Shown here: one piece after another, positions 16,562-25,994 of the stretch | How positions within the stretch are numbered: position 1 is the first letter of the stretch | Layout: each line of letters begins with the position of its first letter | The notes under the pieces: model-generated | What the model was told of the DNA's origin: nothing | The model's database searches: none | The model's input: the letters and a program-made list of their open reading frames with translations, nothing else | Assembly: GCA_047947185.1 (NCBI GenBank) | Contig: CP170502.1 | Span: 1,488,001 to 1,552,000 of the forward strand | DNA length: 64,000 nucleotides | Direction: 5' to 3' | From: JANQJA01 sp047947185 | GTDB taxonomy: Bacteria > Pseudomonadota > Gammaproteobacteria > Pseudomonadales > Azotimanducaceae | Made by a program: the position numbers and the translations under genes

Positions 16562-19424
16562 AAAAGCGCATCCCCCAATCCGTAAGCGTACCGGTCTCGC
16601 CGGTCAGACTGTCGACAACCTTGATGGTCCAGTTGCCATTCGCAGGTTCGCCGTAAAAGGCATTCGACATGAGTTCCATTTCCAGGTCAGCACCCGTGAA
16701 CACACTACGAATCGTAAACAGCACCGAGCGTGTGCCAGATGGTGAGGTCAGTTCAATCCCAAGGTCACTGGTTCGCGGATGCGTCAGGATAAGCCCGACC
16801 CGCACCGACTCAACAACCAGGTTATTGTTCACCGCGATGGTATTCGACGCTCCCACGACAGAATTGTCGGGAATACTCAAACCCAGCGCACTGACGCTGG
16901 CTGCGTCGTACTCGGTCACCACCTGGGTACCAAGGCTGCCCAGCGTATAGTTCGCGGCTGCAAGTACTGCTGCGCCGACATCAATCCGACCAAAGCCATA
17001 CCAGTTATGGAACTTGAACCCGGCCGCGTTCGTGGTCCAGGCTGGTTCCGCGATGTAATCACCATCACCCAGGGCAATGGTCAGCGGTGCAATGCTGGCA
17101 TCAACCTGTGTTGAGGTGGTGGCCAGGATGTGTTTGACGTCCCGCCAGGTCAGATCCGGCCTGGCCTCCAGAATAAGCGCGATGGCCCCCGAAGCAACCG
17201 GTGCGGCAGAGGATGTGCCATTAAATGTAGAGGTATAGTTGCAGTTCGGGTTGTCCGCGCTCTTGCCCTGGTCCTCAAACGGATTCACCGCTGAGGTTGT
17301 CGCGTTAACATAACCGCTGCTGCACCCCATCAGGTCCGTTGTAATCATTGCAGGCGTCAGGTTGGTTGCCTCGACGTAGCTGCTGTTACTGCCGTCTTCG
17401 CCACCCGGTGCAGAAATCCAGATGGCTGATCCCGCAGTGGAGTAGCTGGCCTTTTTGCCATCTGCCGCCAAAGCGCCAACGGTGATGTTCTGGGGCAGTA
17501 CCATCTCCGGGTCCATGATCGAGTTCTGGCAACTGATCCCAATCTCGTTGGCCCCCGAACAGTCGCCACCCTCCACGTCACTGAAGGCATTACCCGCCGA
17601 GCGGACATAAATCGCCCCCTTGCCACCACGCAGGGTGTTTACGCCCGCAACGTACTGCGCTTCGATGACGTCAATCACCTTGCTGTCGTCAGTCGGATCA
17701 CTGCCGTAACTCTGATTGAAGATATCAACGCCCATGGCATATTGCGCACCACCCAGGGCCGCAACAAAATCCGGATCATTACCTGTCGCCAGCACATTAA
17801 AGCCAAGCAGCGAGGCATCTGGCGCAACCCCCCGACCGCCAAGGCTATTCCAGCCTTTTGCCGCGATCAGCCCGGCAACACTGGTTCCATGGTCACCCGT
17901 GGGCTGCCCCTCGCTCATGGGCGGAGGATTCGGTGTCGGGTCATTGGATTGGTCAGAGAAATTAAAAGACCCTCCCTGTATCACATTGGGCGCCAGATCT
18001 TCATGGGAAATCTGCAGGCCCGAGTCCAGTACCGCCACCTTCACACCAGTGCCCGTTACTCCGGCGGCAATCACCACGTCGACATTAATGTCCTCGCCAA
18101 TACCACCGCCCGCGGATGCAAAGGCAGCTTGCCCGGTGTTGTCGAGGTGCCACTGGTGCTTGTAGAGCGGGTCGGTGCGCAAATCCAGGGTCACCGTAAC
18201 CGGCACCGAATCGGCAAAACCATCATTCACCTTGTAGGCAAAGGTATCTGTTGTCGCATCAACAACACCCTGATTGGGCTGGTAGTTGAATGTTCCGGCC
18301 GCTGCATCAAGAATGGTGACAGTTCCCTTGGTCGCATTGGTTGTCACTGAATAGGTCAGTGAACGGTTGTCCTGGGCGGTTCCTGTCAGGGTACCCAATG
18401 AGAGCGTCGAGGCCGCTGGCAACAAGGCAACCACTGCCGAGGACGTTGAACCGGTGGGTAGCGTGTGTACGTTTGAATTGTTGGGCTGGGCGTCTGCATT
18501 GTCGCCCACGCCGTCGCCGTCGGTATCCCGGCTTTCGCTCGCGTCATTGGGGAAGGCATCCTCACTGTCCGGGACACCGTCACCATCGCTGTCACCCGGT
18601 GTTGAAGTTTCCAGCACCTCAAACACTTCAACGATGCCAACACCCGTCGAATCCCCAAAGCCGGAAACGATGGCTGTATAGGGACCGGGCATGAGTTCCA
18701 TGTAGACGGTCGCCTCAAGACTGTTGGTAGGGCGAAGGTCGGCCGGGATCTTCTCCTTGTCCGCATTGTCTGCACTGTCCCAGTCATCGTTGGACTTGAT
18801 CACCGTGGCGCCCGAAAATATCGCCATCTGCGGGTCAGCCAGCGTATTCGGGACTCCCTGGTCAGCCAGGCTGGGGCCCTTGGCCCGGATTACCACCTTT
18901 TTGGCTGTGGTCCCGGCAATCACCAGGCCGCCGATCATCACGCCATCACCGGTTTGCACAAAGCCACGTGTGGCGATGTTCTGTAACCGTGTCACCCCAG
19001 TGTCACCGACTTCAAAGATCTCAACGAGGCCGATACCGGTTGCCCCGTTCTTGCCACCAACAATCGCCGTGTAAGCGCCGGGTTGAAGGGTCGTGGCAAT
19101 GACTGCCTCGGCAGGATAAGCCGTGGGCTTCAGGTCTTCCGGAATCAGGTTGACACCGGCGTGGGTCTGCCAGTCGTCATTGGAGTCGATGACCGTAGCA
19201 CCGGAGAACAGGGCCATTTCGGGATCAGCCAGCGCACCACTGACGCCCGCGTCCGTCAATGACGGGCCACGAGCGCGGATCACAACCGTTTTGGGTTCGG
19301 TGCCCGATATAACAAGGCCACCGATCAGCACATTGTCGCCGGTGCCAATAAACCCCCGCGTTGCGAGGTTCTGTAAACGATTTTCAGCCAGCACACTCGT
19401 ACTGGTGATAAGCACCAGGCCCAA
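16551..19424 (-). CDS. Exported subtilase with N-terminal module pair and P domain
   Basis: About 957 residues. Order: signal peptide; alpha and beta island modules (about 8-275); Ca-binding type-3 repeats (275-315, DSDGDGVPDSEDAFP); a cadherin/VCBS-like strand domain (328-418); an S8 catalytic domain with Asp in AVLDSGL (about 468), His in DHGTSVAG (about 511) and Ser in NGTSSAAP (about 735); and a proprotein-convertase P domain (831-957). It is the only island protein with the module pair at the N-terminus. The start is unclear. TTG at 19424 leaves a very short signal peptide, while AAAGGAG lies 6 nt before an in-frame ATC that would give a normal one (ISKQTISKQTK..). It probably cleaves proteins outside the cell. 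Confidence 0.88.
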   Translation of the reverse strand: MGLVLITSTSVLAENRLQNLATRGFIGTGDNVLIGGLVISGTEPKTVVIRARGPSLTDAGVSGALADPEMALFSGATVIDSNDDWQTHAGVNLIPEDLKPTAYPAEAVIATTLQPGAYTAIVGGKNGATGIGLVEIFEVGDTGVTRLQNIATRGFVQTGDGVMIGGLVIAGTTAKKVVIRAKGPSLADQGVPNTLADPQMAIFSGATVIKSNDDWDSADNADKEKIPADLRPTNSLEATVYMELMPGPYTAIVSGFGDSTGVGIVEVFEVLETSTPGDSDGDGVPDSEDAFPNDASESRDTDGDGVGDNADAQPNNSNVHTLPTGSTSSAVVALLPAASTLSLGTLTGTAQDNRSLTYSVTTNATKGTVTILDAAAGTFNYQPNQGVVDATTDTFAYKVNDGFADSVPVTVTLDLRTDPLYKHQWHLDNTGQAAFASAGGGIGEDINVDVVIAAGVTGTGVKVAVLDSGLQISHEDLAPNVIQGGSFNFSDQSNDPTPNPPPMSEGQPTGDHGTSVAGLIAAKGWNSLGGRGVAPDASLLGFNVLATGNDPDFVAALGGAQYAMGVDIFNQSYGSDPTDDSKVIDVIEAQYVAGVNTLRGGKGAIYVRSAGNAFSDVEGGDCSGANEIGISCQNSIMDPEMVLPQNITVGALAADGKKASYSTAGSAIWISAPGGEDGSNSSYVEATNLTPAMITTDLMGCSSGYVNATTSAVNPFEDQGKSADNPNCNYTSTFNGTSSAAPVASGAIALILEARPDLTWRDVKHILATTSTQVDASIAPLTIALGDGDYIAEPAWTTNAAGFKFHNWYGFGRIDVGAAVLAAANYTLGSLGTQVVTEYDAASVSALGLSIPDNSVVGASNTIAVNNNLVVESVRVGLILTHPRTSDLGIELTSPSGTRSVLFTIRSVFTGADLEMELMSNAFYGEPANGNWTIKVVDSLTGETGTLTDWGMRFYGR

Positions 19425-19577
19425 CAGGAGCCCCTTTGTTTGCTTGCTGATAGTTTGCTTGCTGATAGCTGGCTCCTTTGCCTGGACTTCTTACGCCACT
19501 TGCAGGCATTGAACACAATTTTTGTCGCGAGGGCAAAACAATTTGCCTCGCCGGGCTGACATCTGGACGTCAGGAGA

Positions 19578-19633
19578 GAGGTCCCTCCACTGCGGTCGGG
19601 ACGACGCTTACGCGTCGTTTCGACCGGAGCGAC
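19578..19633. repeat. Left half of palindromic repeat split by an insertion sequence
   Basis: An A arm (GAGGTCCCTCCACTGC..) followed by the first part of a B arm (GTCGTTTCGACCGGAGCGAC) stops abruptly at the left end of the IS1380-type element; the rest of the B arm resumes at 21388. The 145 bases between this and the subtilase gene contain its upstream region and no gene. Confidence 0.85.
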
Positions 19634-21387
19634 CTAGCCTGCATATTTCACCGATAGTATAGAAAAAGGCCTCAATCTGTTGCATAAAGTGAGAGCTGGC
19701 AAGCACTTACGATACACCGCAGAGGGAGGCCTATGAACACAGAGTGTAAATCTCCTCAGCTTGAATTTCACGCTTTTGGTGCTCGGGATGTTGTTGGCCG
19801 GTTTGATGGTGGCCGCATTACTTCTGATGGTGGCGGGCTGATGCTGCGAGAGGTCGACCAGCGACTCGGGCTGCTGCGACGACTGGGAAACTGTTTCGAC
19901 GATCGGCGTAATCCGAACAGCATTGAACACAGCATCCACGACCTGGTAGCCCAGCGGGTTTATGGTCTGGCACTCGGCTACGAAGATCTGAACGATCACG
20001 ATACCTTGCGTGCTGACAGCACGCTGGCGTTATTGGTAGGGAAGCGGGACTTGACCGGCCAAAAGCGTGGCCGCGAGCGCGACAAGGGTAACCCTTTAGC
20101 AGCATCAAGTACGTTGAACCGGTTGGAGCTGAGTACAACGGAGACATCACGCCAGCATCGATACAAGAAGATTGGCTTCAATCCCGGCAAGGCAGATCGG
20201 TTGCTGGTGGACTTGTTCATCGAGTCATGCAAGACCCCGCCGAAGGAGATCTGGCTGGATCTGGACGCCACCGATGATCCGCTCCATGGTCGCCAGGAAG
20301 GACGCTTCTTCCACGGTTACTACCGCTGCTACTGCTACCTGCCCCTGTACATCTTCTGCGGTGAGCACCTGTTGTGTGCACGCCTGCGAACGTCGAATCA
20401 GGATGGTGCCGCCGGCAGTATCGAAGAACTCGAGCGGATCGTTCAACAGATCCGCGAGTACTGGCCGAAGACCCGCATCGTGATCCGGGGCGACTCTGGC
20501 TTCTGTCGGGAGTCAATCATGCACTGGTGCGAGGAGAACCGGGTCTACTATCTGCTGGGGTTGGCGCGCAACAAGCGCTTGCGGCGTGCATTGGGACAAG
20601 CGCTGACGGAGGCCAGAACGGAACATGACCGTACTGGCAAGGCGGCGAAGCGATATCGTGAACTGCGTTATCGTACCCGCAAGTCGTGGTCATGTGAGCG
20701 TCGCGTCGTCGGCAAGGCGGAGTATCTGCCAGGCAAGGAGAACCCGCGCTTTGTGGTGACGAACCTGAGCCGACATCGCGCCGGTGCACGGCAACTGTAT
20801 GAAGACTTGTACTGCATCCGCGGTGATATGGAAAACCGCATCAAGGAACAACAGTTGGGGTTGTTTGCAGATCGCACGAGCAGCGAAACCATGCAGGCGA
20901 ATCAGCTACGGTTGTACTTCTCGTCGTTCGCCTACGAACTCATGCATGGGCTGCGTCGTCTTGGTCTTGAAGGCACCCGTCACGCCAGGGCCCAGTGTAC
21001 GACGATCCGCGTCAGGCTCCTCAAGATCGGCGCCCGCATCCGAATTACCGCACGCAAGGTCTGGATCTCGTTCTCAGACGCTTGTCCTTACGCCAGCGAC
21101 CTGGTCCAGATCCTGGCGAACATCCATCGCTATCCGGTCTGGTCGCCGCCCGGATAAGTTCACCTACGATTGAATCAACACCGACGCCACTGCGGTTGAT
21201 CTGCCGAATCCCGCTCGAGCTGATTTTGCCAAAACAGCGACACCTCCCCGCCATAAGCGTCAAAACATCAACTCGTACAACCTGTCAGCACCGATGGAGC
21301 AGGAAATCCCAGCTCACCAGCGACGAATACAACTCAGGTATGGTTAAAATCACTACCCAGCGTCAATCGGTGAGCGATGCGGGCTAG
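19634..21387 (+). mobile_element. IS1380-family insertion sequence
   Basis: The element carries one transposase gene. Imperfect terminal inverted repeats are visible: CTAGCCTGCATATTTCACCG at 19634 and the complement of CTAGCCCGCATCGCTCACCG ending at 21387 (about 18 of 22 positions agree). If the four bases CTAG at each end are the target duplication, the element proper is 19638-21383 and the ends are CCTGCAT/CCCGCAT. It sits inside a palindromic repeat whose two halves flank it. The roughly 210 bases after the transposase stop hold no gene. Confidence 0.88.
19733..21157 (+). CDS. IS1380-family transposase
   Basis: A full-length 474-residue DDE transposase. The family N-terminus is present (GGRITSDGGGLMLREVDQRL, FDDRRNPNSIEHS, YGLALGYEDLNDH). 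Catalytic candidates are the Asp of LDLDATDDP, the Asp of IRGDSGFCRE and the Glu of DMENRIKEQQ. No stop or frameshift interrupts it, so the element may still be mobile. It starts at ATG 19733 after GGGAGG. It cuts and reinserts its own element; it has no evident link to the surrounding protein genes. Confidence 0.95.
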   Translation: MNTECKSPQLEFHAFGARDVVGRFDGGRITSDGGGLMLREVDQRLGLLRRLGNCFDDRRNPNSIEHSIHDLVAQRVYGLALGYEDLNDHDTLRADSTLALLVGKRDLTGQKRGRERDKGNPLAASSTLNRLELSTTETSRQHRYKKIGFNPGKADRLLVDLFIESCKTPPKEIWLDLDATDDPLHGRQEGRFFHGYYRCYCYLPLYIFCGEHLLCARLRTSNQDGAAGSIEELERIVQQIREYWPKTRIVIRGDSGFCRESIMHWCEENRVYYLLGLARNKRLRRALGQALTEARTEHDRTGKAAKRYRELRYRTRKSWSCERRVVGKAEYLPGKENPRFVVTNLSRHRAGARQLYEDLYCIRGDMENRIKEQQLGLFADRTSSETMQANQLRLYFSSFAYELMHGLRRLGLEGTRHARAQCTTIRVRLLKIGARIRITARKVWISFSDACPYASDLVQILANIHRYPVWSPPG

Positions 21388-21632
21388 CCGCAGAGATCCT
21401 GTCGTTTCGACTGGAGTGGCGTAGCCACGGTTTACCGTCGTTTCGACTGGAGTGGCGTAGCCACGGAACGGAGAAACCTCATGGTCTGAAAAACGAGGTC
21501 TCTCCGCTACGGCCCTGCGGGCCTTCGGTCGAGACGACGGGGTGCGGGGGTGAGGTCCCTCCACTGCGGTCGGGACGACGCCCACGCGTCGTTTCGACTG
21601 GAGCGGCGCAGCCGCGGAATGGAGAAATCTCA
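21388..21632. repeat. Palindromic repeat array, right of the insertion sequence
   Basis: It begins with CCGCAGAGATCC, the continuation of the B arm interrupted at 19633, then further B arms (GTCGTTTCGACTGGAGTGGC..) and an A arm with the inner hairpin GGCCCTGCGGGCC, ending at GGAGAAATCTC. The array lies before the GIY-YIG gene; the 100 bases between hold its upstream region. Confidence 0.88.
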
Positions 21633-21734
21633 CCCCACCACAGCCAAAACCACCATTCCGCAGCGCAATCCACGCCCATTCAACAACGCTTCCGTCCGAG
21701 AGACAGCAATCACGGCAAAACGCACTCTCTTCCC

Positions 21735-22013
21735 ATGAGCTTCTGGGTATACATACTGACCAACAAAACGCACAGCACATTATATGTTGGGGTCACCAAC
21801 AACATTCAGCGCCGGTTATTTGAGCACCGCAGCAATCGCATCAGCAGTTTCACGTCAAAATACCGAACATACAAACTGGTATTCGCAGAGGAAACAACTG
21901 ACGCCAGCTCAGCCATCAGCCGGGAAAAACAGATAAAACGGTGGCGCCGGGAGAAGAAGATTGCGTTGATCGAGCGACTGAATCCGGGATGGGAAGATCT
22001 GGGAGGGTTGTAG
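21735..22013 (+). CDS. GIY-YIG endonuclease-superfamily protein
   Basis: A 92-residue single-domain protein with the GIY-YIG signature as VYILTNKTHSTLYVGVTNN, the conserved Arg in IQRRLFEH, a Tyr/Lys-rich central part, and the late EKQIKRWRREKK and NPGWEDL segments typical of small UPF0213/YhbQ-like members. These are small DNA-binding nuclease-fold proteins of uncertain role. It is one of the few plus-strand genes in this part of the window and is bordered on both sides by palindromic repeats. Confidence 0.9.
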   Translation: MSFWVYILTNKTHSTLYVGVTNNIQRRLFEHRSNRISSFTSKYRTYKLVFAEETTDASSAISREKQIKRWRREKKIALIERLNPGWEDLGGL

Positions 22014-22017
22014 GGCC

Positions 22018-22302
22018 GAGGTCTCTCCACTACGGCCCTGCGGGCCTTCGGTCGAGACGACGGTGCGGGGGTAAGAGGTCCCTCCGCTTCGGTCGGGACG
22101 ACACCGAAGGTGTCGTTTCGACTGGAGTGGCGTAGCTACGGAGCTTCGTGTCGTTTCGACTGGAGTGGCGTAGCTACGGAGCTTCGTGTCGTTTCGACTG
22201 GAGCCGCGCGAGCGGCGGAATGGAGAAACCTCTGGCTATGAGGTCCCTCCGCTTCGGTCGGGACGACGGGGGGTGAGATCCCTCCACTACGGTCGGGACG
22301 AC
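22018..22302. repeat. Palindromic repeat array
   Basis: Two A arms, three B arms (one 42-bp stretch, GTCGTTTCGACTGGAGTGGC onward with GGAGCTTCGT, is directly repeated) and a closing A arm. It begins 5 bases after the GIY-YIG stop and ends three bases before the duplicated tail of the metallopeptidase gene. Confidence 0.9.
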
Positions 22303-22304
22303 GC

Positions 22305-22332
22305 CTCTAGTCGAGCACCTCTAGTCGAGCAC
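22305..22332. repeat. 14-bp tandem duplication across the stop codon
   Basis: The unit CTCTAGTCGAGCAC occurs twice in a row. The right copy contains the real stop (TAG, complement of 22321-22323) and the last codons of the metallopeptidase gene; the left copy lies just after the stop. The same duplication occurs at 62768-62795, and a diverged one at about 33708-33735. Confidence 0.9.
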
Positions 22333-25300
22333 CTCAAACACCTCCACGATACCCACACCAGTGCCGCCATCGGAGCCATCCACAATCGCCGTGTAGGCGC
22401 CCGGCGCAAGCTCCATGTACACCGTGGCCTCCAGGCTGTTGGTGGGGCGCAGGTCCAGTGGGATCTTCTCCTTGTCCAGATTGTCTTCACTGTCCCAGCT
22501 ATCGTTGGTCTTGATGACGCTGGCACCCGAGAAAATCGCCAGCCGCGGATTCGCCAGCGCACCGGGTACACCCTGCTCCGTCAGGCTGGGACCTTTCGCT
22601 CGGATCACCACCTTCTTCGGCTCCGTACCGGAAATCACCAGGCCACCAATCAGCACACCGTCACCCGTGTCAACAAAACCCCGGGTCGCAATGTTCTGCA
22701 GGCGGGTCACGCCGGTATCGGTCACCTCGAAGATCTCCACCAGGCCAATACCCGTGGTGCCGTCCTTGCCACCCACAATGGCGGTATAGGCGCCGGGCGC
22801 CAGGGTTGTCGCAATCACCGCCTCATTCGGATAAGCCGTCGGCTTCAGGTCTTCCGGAATCAGGTCAACGCCCGCATGGGTTTCCCAGTTGTCGTTGCTG
22901 TCTATGACAGTTGCGCCAGAGAAAAGCGCAACTTCCGGATCAGCCAGCGCACCTGTGACACCGGCATCGGCGAGCGCTGGTCCGCGCGCCCGAATCACCA
23001 CCGTCTTGGGCTCGGTACCCGTGATGATCAGGCCGCCAATCAGGACATTATCGCCAGTACCAACAAAACCACGTGTCGCAAGGTTCTTGAGGCGACTGGC
23101 TGGGCCTGCTGACGATCGGGTGGGATCCAGCGGGAAAGCGTCATCGACATCCAGTACGCCATCACCATCGTCATCGGTGTCCGCGTTGTTCCCGGTACCG
23201 TCCCCGTCGGTATCGACAGACTCACTGTTATCCAGCGGGAAGGCATCATCCACATCGGGTACACCATCGTTGTCATCATCCGTGTCGATACTGTTAACCA
23301 GGCCGTCCCCGTCTGTATCAGCATCGACAGCTGCCCGGGTTGCGACGGTGGTTTCTTCATCAGCAATAAACAGCGTGTCGTTAGTGACGGTAACGCTGAG
23401 AATACCGGCGTCAGAAATGCCCCACTCACCATTGGTGTCCGTAACGAGTGAGAAACCAAATTCACCGGTCTGGGCATTCCAGGTGTATGTGCCAAACTCG
23501 ATGCCCGCCTGGCCACACTGGCAATCATCACCCGCATCATTACCGTGCAGCACCATAAACGTATTGTCAGCCAGGAACACCACAGAAATGAGTTCATCAC
23601 CGGAAGGTCCGGCGATAATCCAGCCACCCACAAGGCTCTCACTGTCAATCCGGGCCAGTACCGGCCCATCGGTAACCGTCAGCGTCTCACCGGAAAGTGT
23701 TACTGGCAGACCACCAGAGTGGCTGAGGCCCCACTCACCATTGGTGTCCAGGACAATGGAGGTTGTCAAGGTGGTGCCGTCATACTGATAGGTGCCAATT
23801 TCCAGGCCATCCTGGCCGCTGTCATCCTGCACTGAATCACCGTCCTGCCCCATCATGAAAGTACCGTCGGGCAGGAAAATAATAACCACGGGGCCACCCG
23901 CGGCATCTGGCCCGGGCGTTTCGTTAAAGTACCAGACGCCTTCAATGCCCGACCTGGTCGAATCCAGCGGATAAGCGTCCCTGTCATCCGGCACACCGTC
24001 GTTATCATCGTCCGTGTCAGCATTGTCGCCGGTGCCGTCACCGTCGCTGTCTGCTGATTCTGCCGGGTCCAGCGGGAAAGCGTCTGACACATCAGGCACA
24101 CCATCATCGTCATCATCGGTATCGGTCGCATCCGGCGTCCCATCACCGTCGGTATCCGTCACGCTTTCCGCATAGGCGGCAACCTGGTACTTGCTGGTCT
24201 TGAGTGCCAGCACAGCATCAGCACCCTGCAGAATGTCGCTTCGATCAATGCCGCAGGGCACACCCTCGCAGGTCAGCCCCGGGCTCGAAAAATTGAGCAC
24301 CTCGGGGGCATCCGCAAATTCACTGCTGTAGGCCATGATGGTGACAAACGAGGTATCTATGCCGTACCCCACCGCCCAGGGGAAGGTACCACCATCGTTG
24401 CCGTCCTGACGACGGGAGTGCCCCAACCCCATCACGTGCCCAATCTCATGGACAGTGGTGGAATCGTCACAAATGCCGTCGAGGTAAACAACGGCTGAAG
24501 CCTTTGCTGCGTTCTGCGGGAGAATAAAGTCCCCGCGCGATCCGAACCCGCCCAGATTCCCAAGCCCGCAGAGGTCAGCGCCCGGATGTTTGGGCAACAG
24601 CAGTATGACAATGTCAGCACCCACATTGGTCTTGAGCGACTCCAGGTCATCAAAAGGTGCCATCCGTTTATCAACCTGGTTGAGCAGGCTATCGAGCGTG
24701 AGGTTATCGTCAATGGTCCTCTCCAATGCGCCCACCAGGTTCAGGGACAGCGCCAGACCGCTGTTGGCATACACCTGGTTGCTGAGCTGTATGAGCTGGT
24801 CAAACCGGGCGGAAGGGTCACCGCCATAGAGCGCGGGCACACTCGCCGAATACAGGAACAGCACGTCGATGACTGCCGGATCCGGCTTGCTGCTGGCATT
24901 GTCGATCTCGGTGCCCATCAGCTGTTCGTTGTAGTCATCAACGCCATCACCGTCAGTGTCTACCAGCAGTTCGATACCTGTTTCGGCCAGCGTCCTGGTG
25001 GGGAGGTCACCTTCGGAATAGGACACAGTCTGATAAAGCCGAGGGCACGGATCACCGTCATCAGAAGAGCAATCCGAACCTAGCTCGGTGTCGAGCACTA
25101 TAACATGGAGGTATTTGACTCGATCGTCAAAATCACTTGCATCGTTAAAGGTTCTAACGTGAGCATTACCGGCCAGCACTTCTCGAGGTCCCAAGCCATT
25201 CGTCAGAGCAATCTGATCTGTAGCTTCATATCCAATGTTGTACTGGAATCCAGACGGGGATTCATTTTGGATGATCTGCATCACCAGCGGACCAGTGCCT

Positions 25301-25896
25301 GCTGTCGCTGAGGAGTTAACCAGGTCAGGCAACGTTATCGTCATTGAACTGCCACTGATCTCGATACTGGCATCACCGTCAAAATAGAGTGCGCCTGAAC
25401 GTTCTTCATCTGTACGCTGGTCAAGAGTACCAGGATCAATAAGAATCAATCGCGCCTCACCTCCAGCGTCCTGCAGCGCCACCGGATTGCTCATGCGCAC
25501 CTGGTCACGCCTCACCCAGTTGGCGCCATCAAACTCTTCAAGGCGCAGCACCAGGTAATTGGCGTCAGGCGTCTGGACAATAAGGCCGGTCTTGACCTCT
25601 GCGCGCTCAATGGTGCCCTCACCCGTCAGGGAATCCGTCAACTCATAAAAGGCTGCCGAGTAGAAATTGCCATTGCCGAATTCATCGGTGACCCTTTCAT
25701 CGCTGGTCAGGCGAAAGCGCAGGCGCCCGCTGGGTGTGGCATCAAGATTCCGGACGCCAGCTGTAATGCCCACGCCGGTCAGGCCGACGTTCCGCACATC
25801 ACAGGGACAGATCAGTTCAAGCTGGGTCGCACTGGCTTTTGCCGGCAGCAGGAAAAGCGGCGTAAGGAGAAGCAGCACCTGGAAAATTCGATTCAT
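22321..25896 (-). CDS. Exported reprolysin-like zinc metallopeptidase with module pair
   Basis: 1191 residues. Signal peptide 1-23; beta-rich N-terminal region of unknown fold (24-315); short Ca-binding repeat (about 318-338); M12-like catalytic domain (about 344-575) with HEIGHVMGLGH at about 481-491 and the Met-turn IMAYSS near 517; type-3 repeats (580-645); a duplicated lipocalin-like region (655-855) starting VWYFNETPGPDAAGG; more type-3 repeats (855-925); and the alpha/beta module pair to the end (934-1191, closing EVFEVLD). No prodomain precedes the catalytic domain, but a prodomain-like protein is encoded 98 bp upstream. It is likely a secreted, Ca-stabilised protease. The C-terminal modules at DNA level closely match those at 62784-63560. 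Confidence 0.88.
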   Translation of the reverse strand: MNRIFQVLLLLTPLFLLPAKASATQLELICPCDVRNVGLTGVGITAGVRNLDATPSGRLRFRLTSDERVTDEFGNGNFYSAAFYELTDSLTGEGTIERAEVKTGLIVQTPDANYLVLRLEEFDGANWVRRDQVRMSNPVALQDAGGEARLILIDPGTLDQRTDEERSGALYFDGDASIEISGSSMTITLPDLVNSSATAGTGPLVMQIIQNESPSGFQYNIGYEATDQIALTNGLGPREVLAGNAHVRTFNDASDFDDRVKYLHVIVLDTELGSDCSSDDGDPCPRLYQTVSYSEGDLPTRTLAETGIELLVDTDGDGVDDYNEQLMGTEIDNASSKPDPAVIDVLFLYSASVPALYGGDPSARFDQLIQLSNQVYANSGLALSLNLVGALERTIDDNLTLDSLLNQVDKRMAPFDDLESLKTNVGADIVILLLPKHPGADLCGLGNLGGFGSRGDFILPQNAAKASAVVYLDGICDDSTTVHEIGHVMGLGHSRRQDGNDGGTFPWAVGYGIDTSFVTIMAYSSEFADAPEVLNFSSPGLTCEGVPCGIDRSDILQGADAVLALKTSKYQVAAYAESVTDTDGDGTPDATDTDDDDDGVPDVSDAFPLDPAESADSDGDGTGDNADTDDDNDGVPDDRDAYPLDSTRSGIEGVWYFNETPGPDAAGGPVVIIFLPDGTFMMGQDGDSVQDDSGQDGLEIGTYQYDGTTLTTSIVLDTNGEWGLSHSGGLPVTLSGETLTVTDGPVLARIDSESLVGGWIIAGPSGDELISVVFLADNTFMVLHGNDAGDDCQCGQAGIEFGTYTWNAQTGEFGFSLVTDTNGEWGISDAGILSVTVTNDTLFIADEETTVATRAAVDADTDGDGLVNSIDTDDDNDGVPDVDDAFPLDNSESVDTDGDGTGNNADTDDDGDGVLDVDDAFPLDPTRSSAGPASRLKNLATRGFVGTGDNVLIGGLIITGTEPKTVVIRARGPALADAGVTGALADPEVALFSGATVIDSNDNWETHAGVDLIPEDLKPTAYPNEAVIATTLAPGAYTAIVGGKDGTTGIGLVEIFEVTDTGVTRLQNIATRGFVDTGDGVLIGGLVISGTEPKKVVIRAKGPSLTEQGVPGALANPRLAIFSGASVIKTNDSWDSEDNLDKEKIPLDLRPTNSLEATVYMELAPGAYTAIVDGSDGGTGVGIVEVFEVLD

Positions 25897-25994
25897 TGTC
25901 GGGCCCTGACAAGGTTGGCTGTTCGAAACAGTTCCACGCCAGCAGACTGGCGGGACACCACTCTATTGAACCTCAATCAATGAGACATTGCCAA

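Noticed and set aside
21735..22013. GIY-YIG gene as a homing endonuclease inside an intron
   Set aside because: It is a stand-alone 92-residue UPF0213-like domain with no DNA-recognition extension and no interrupted host gene.
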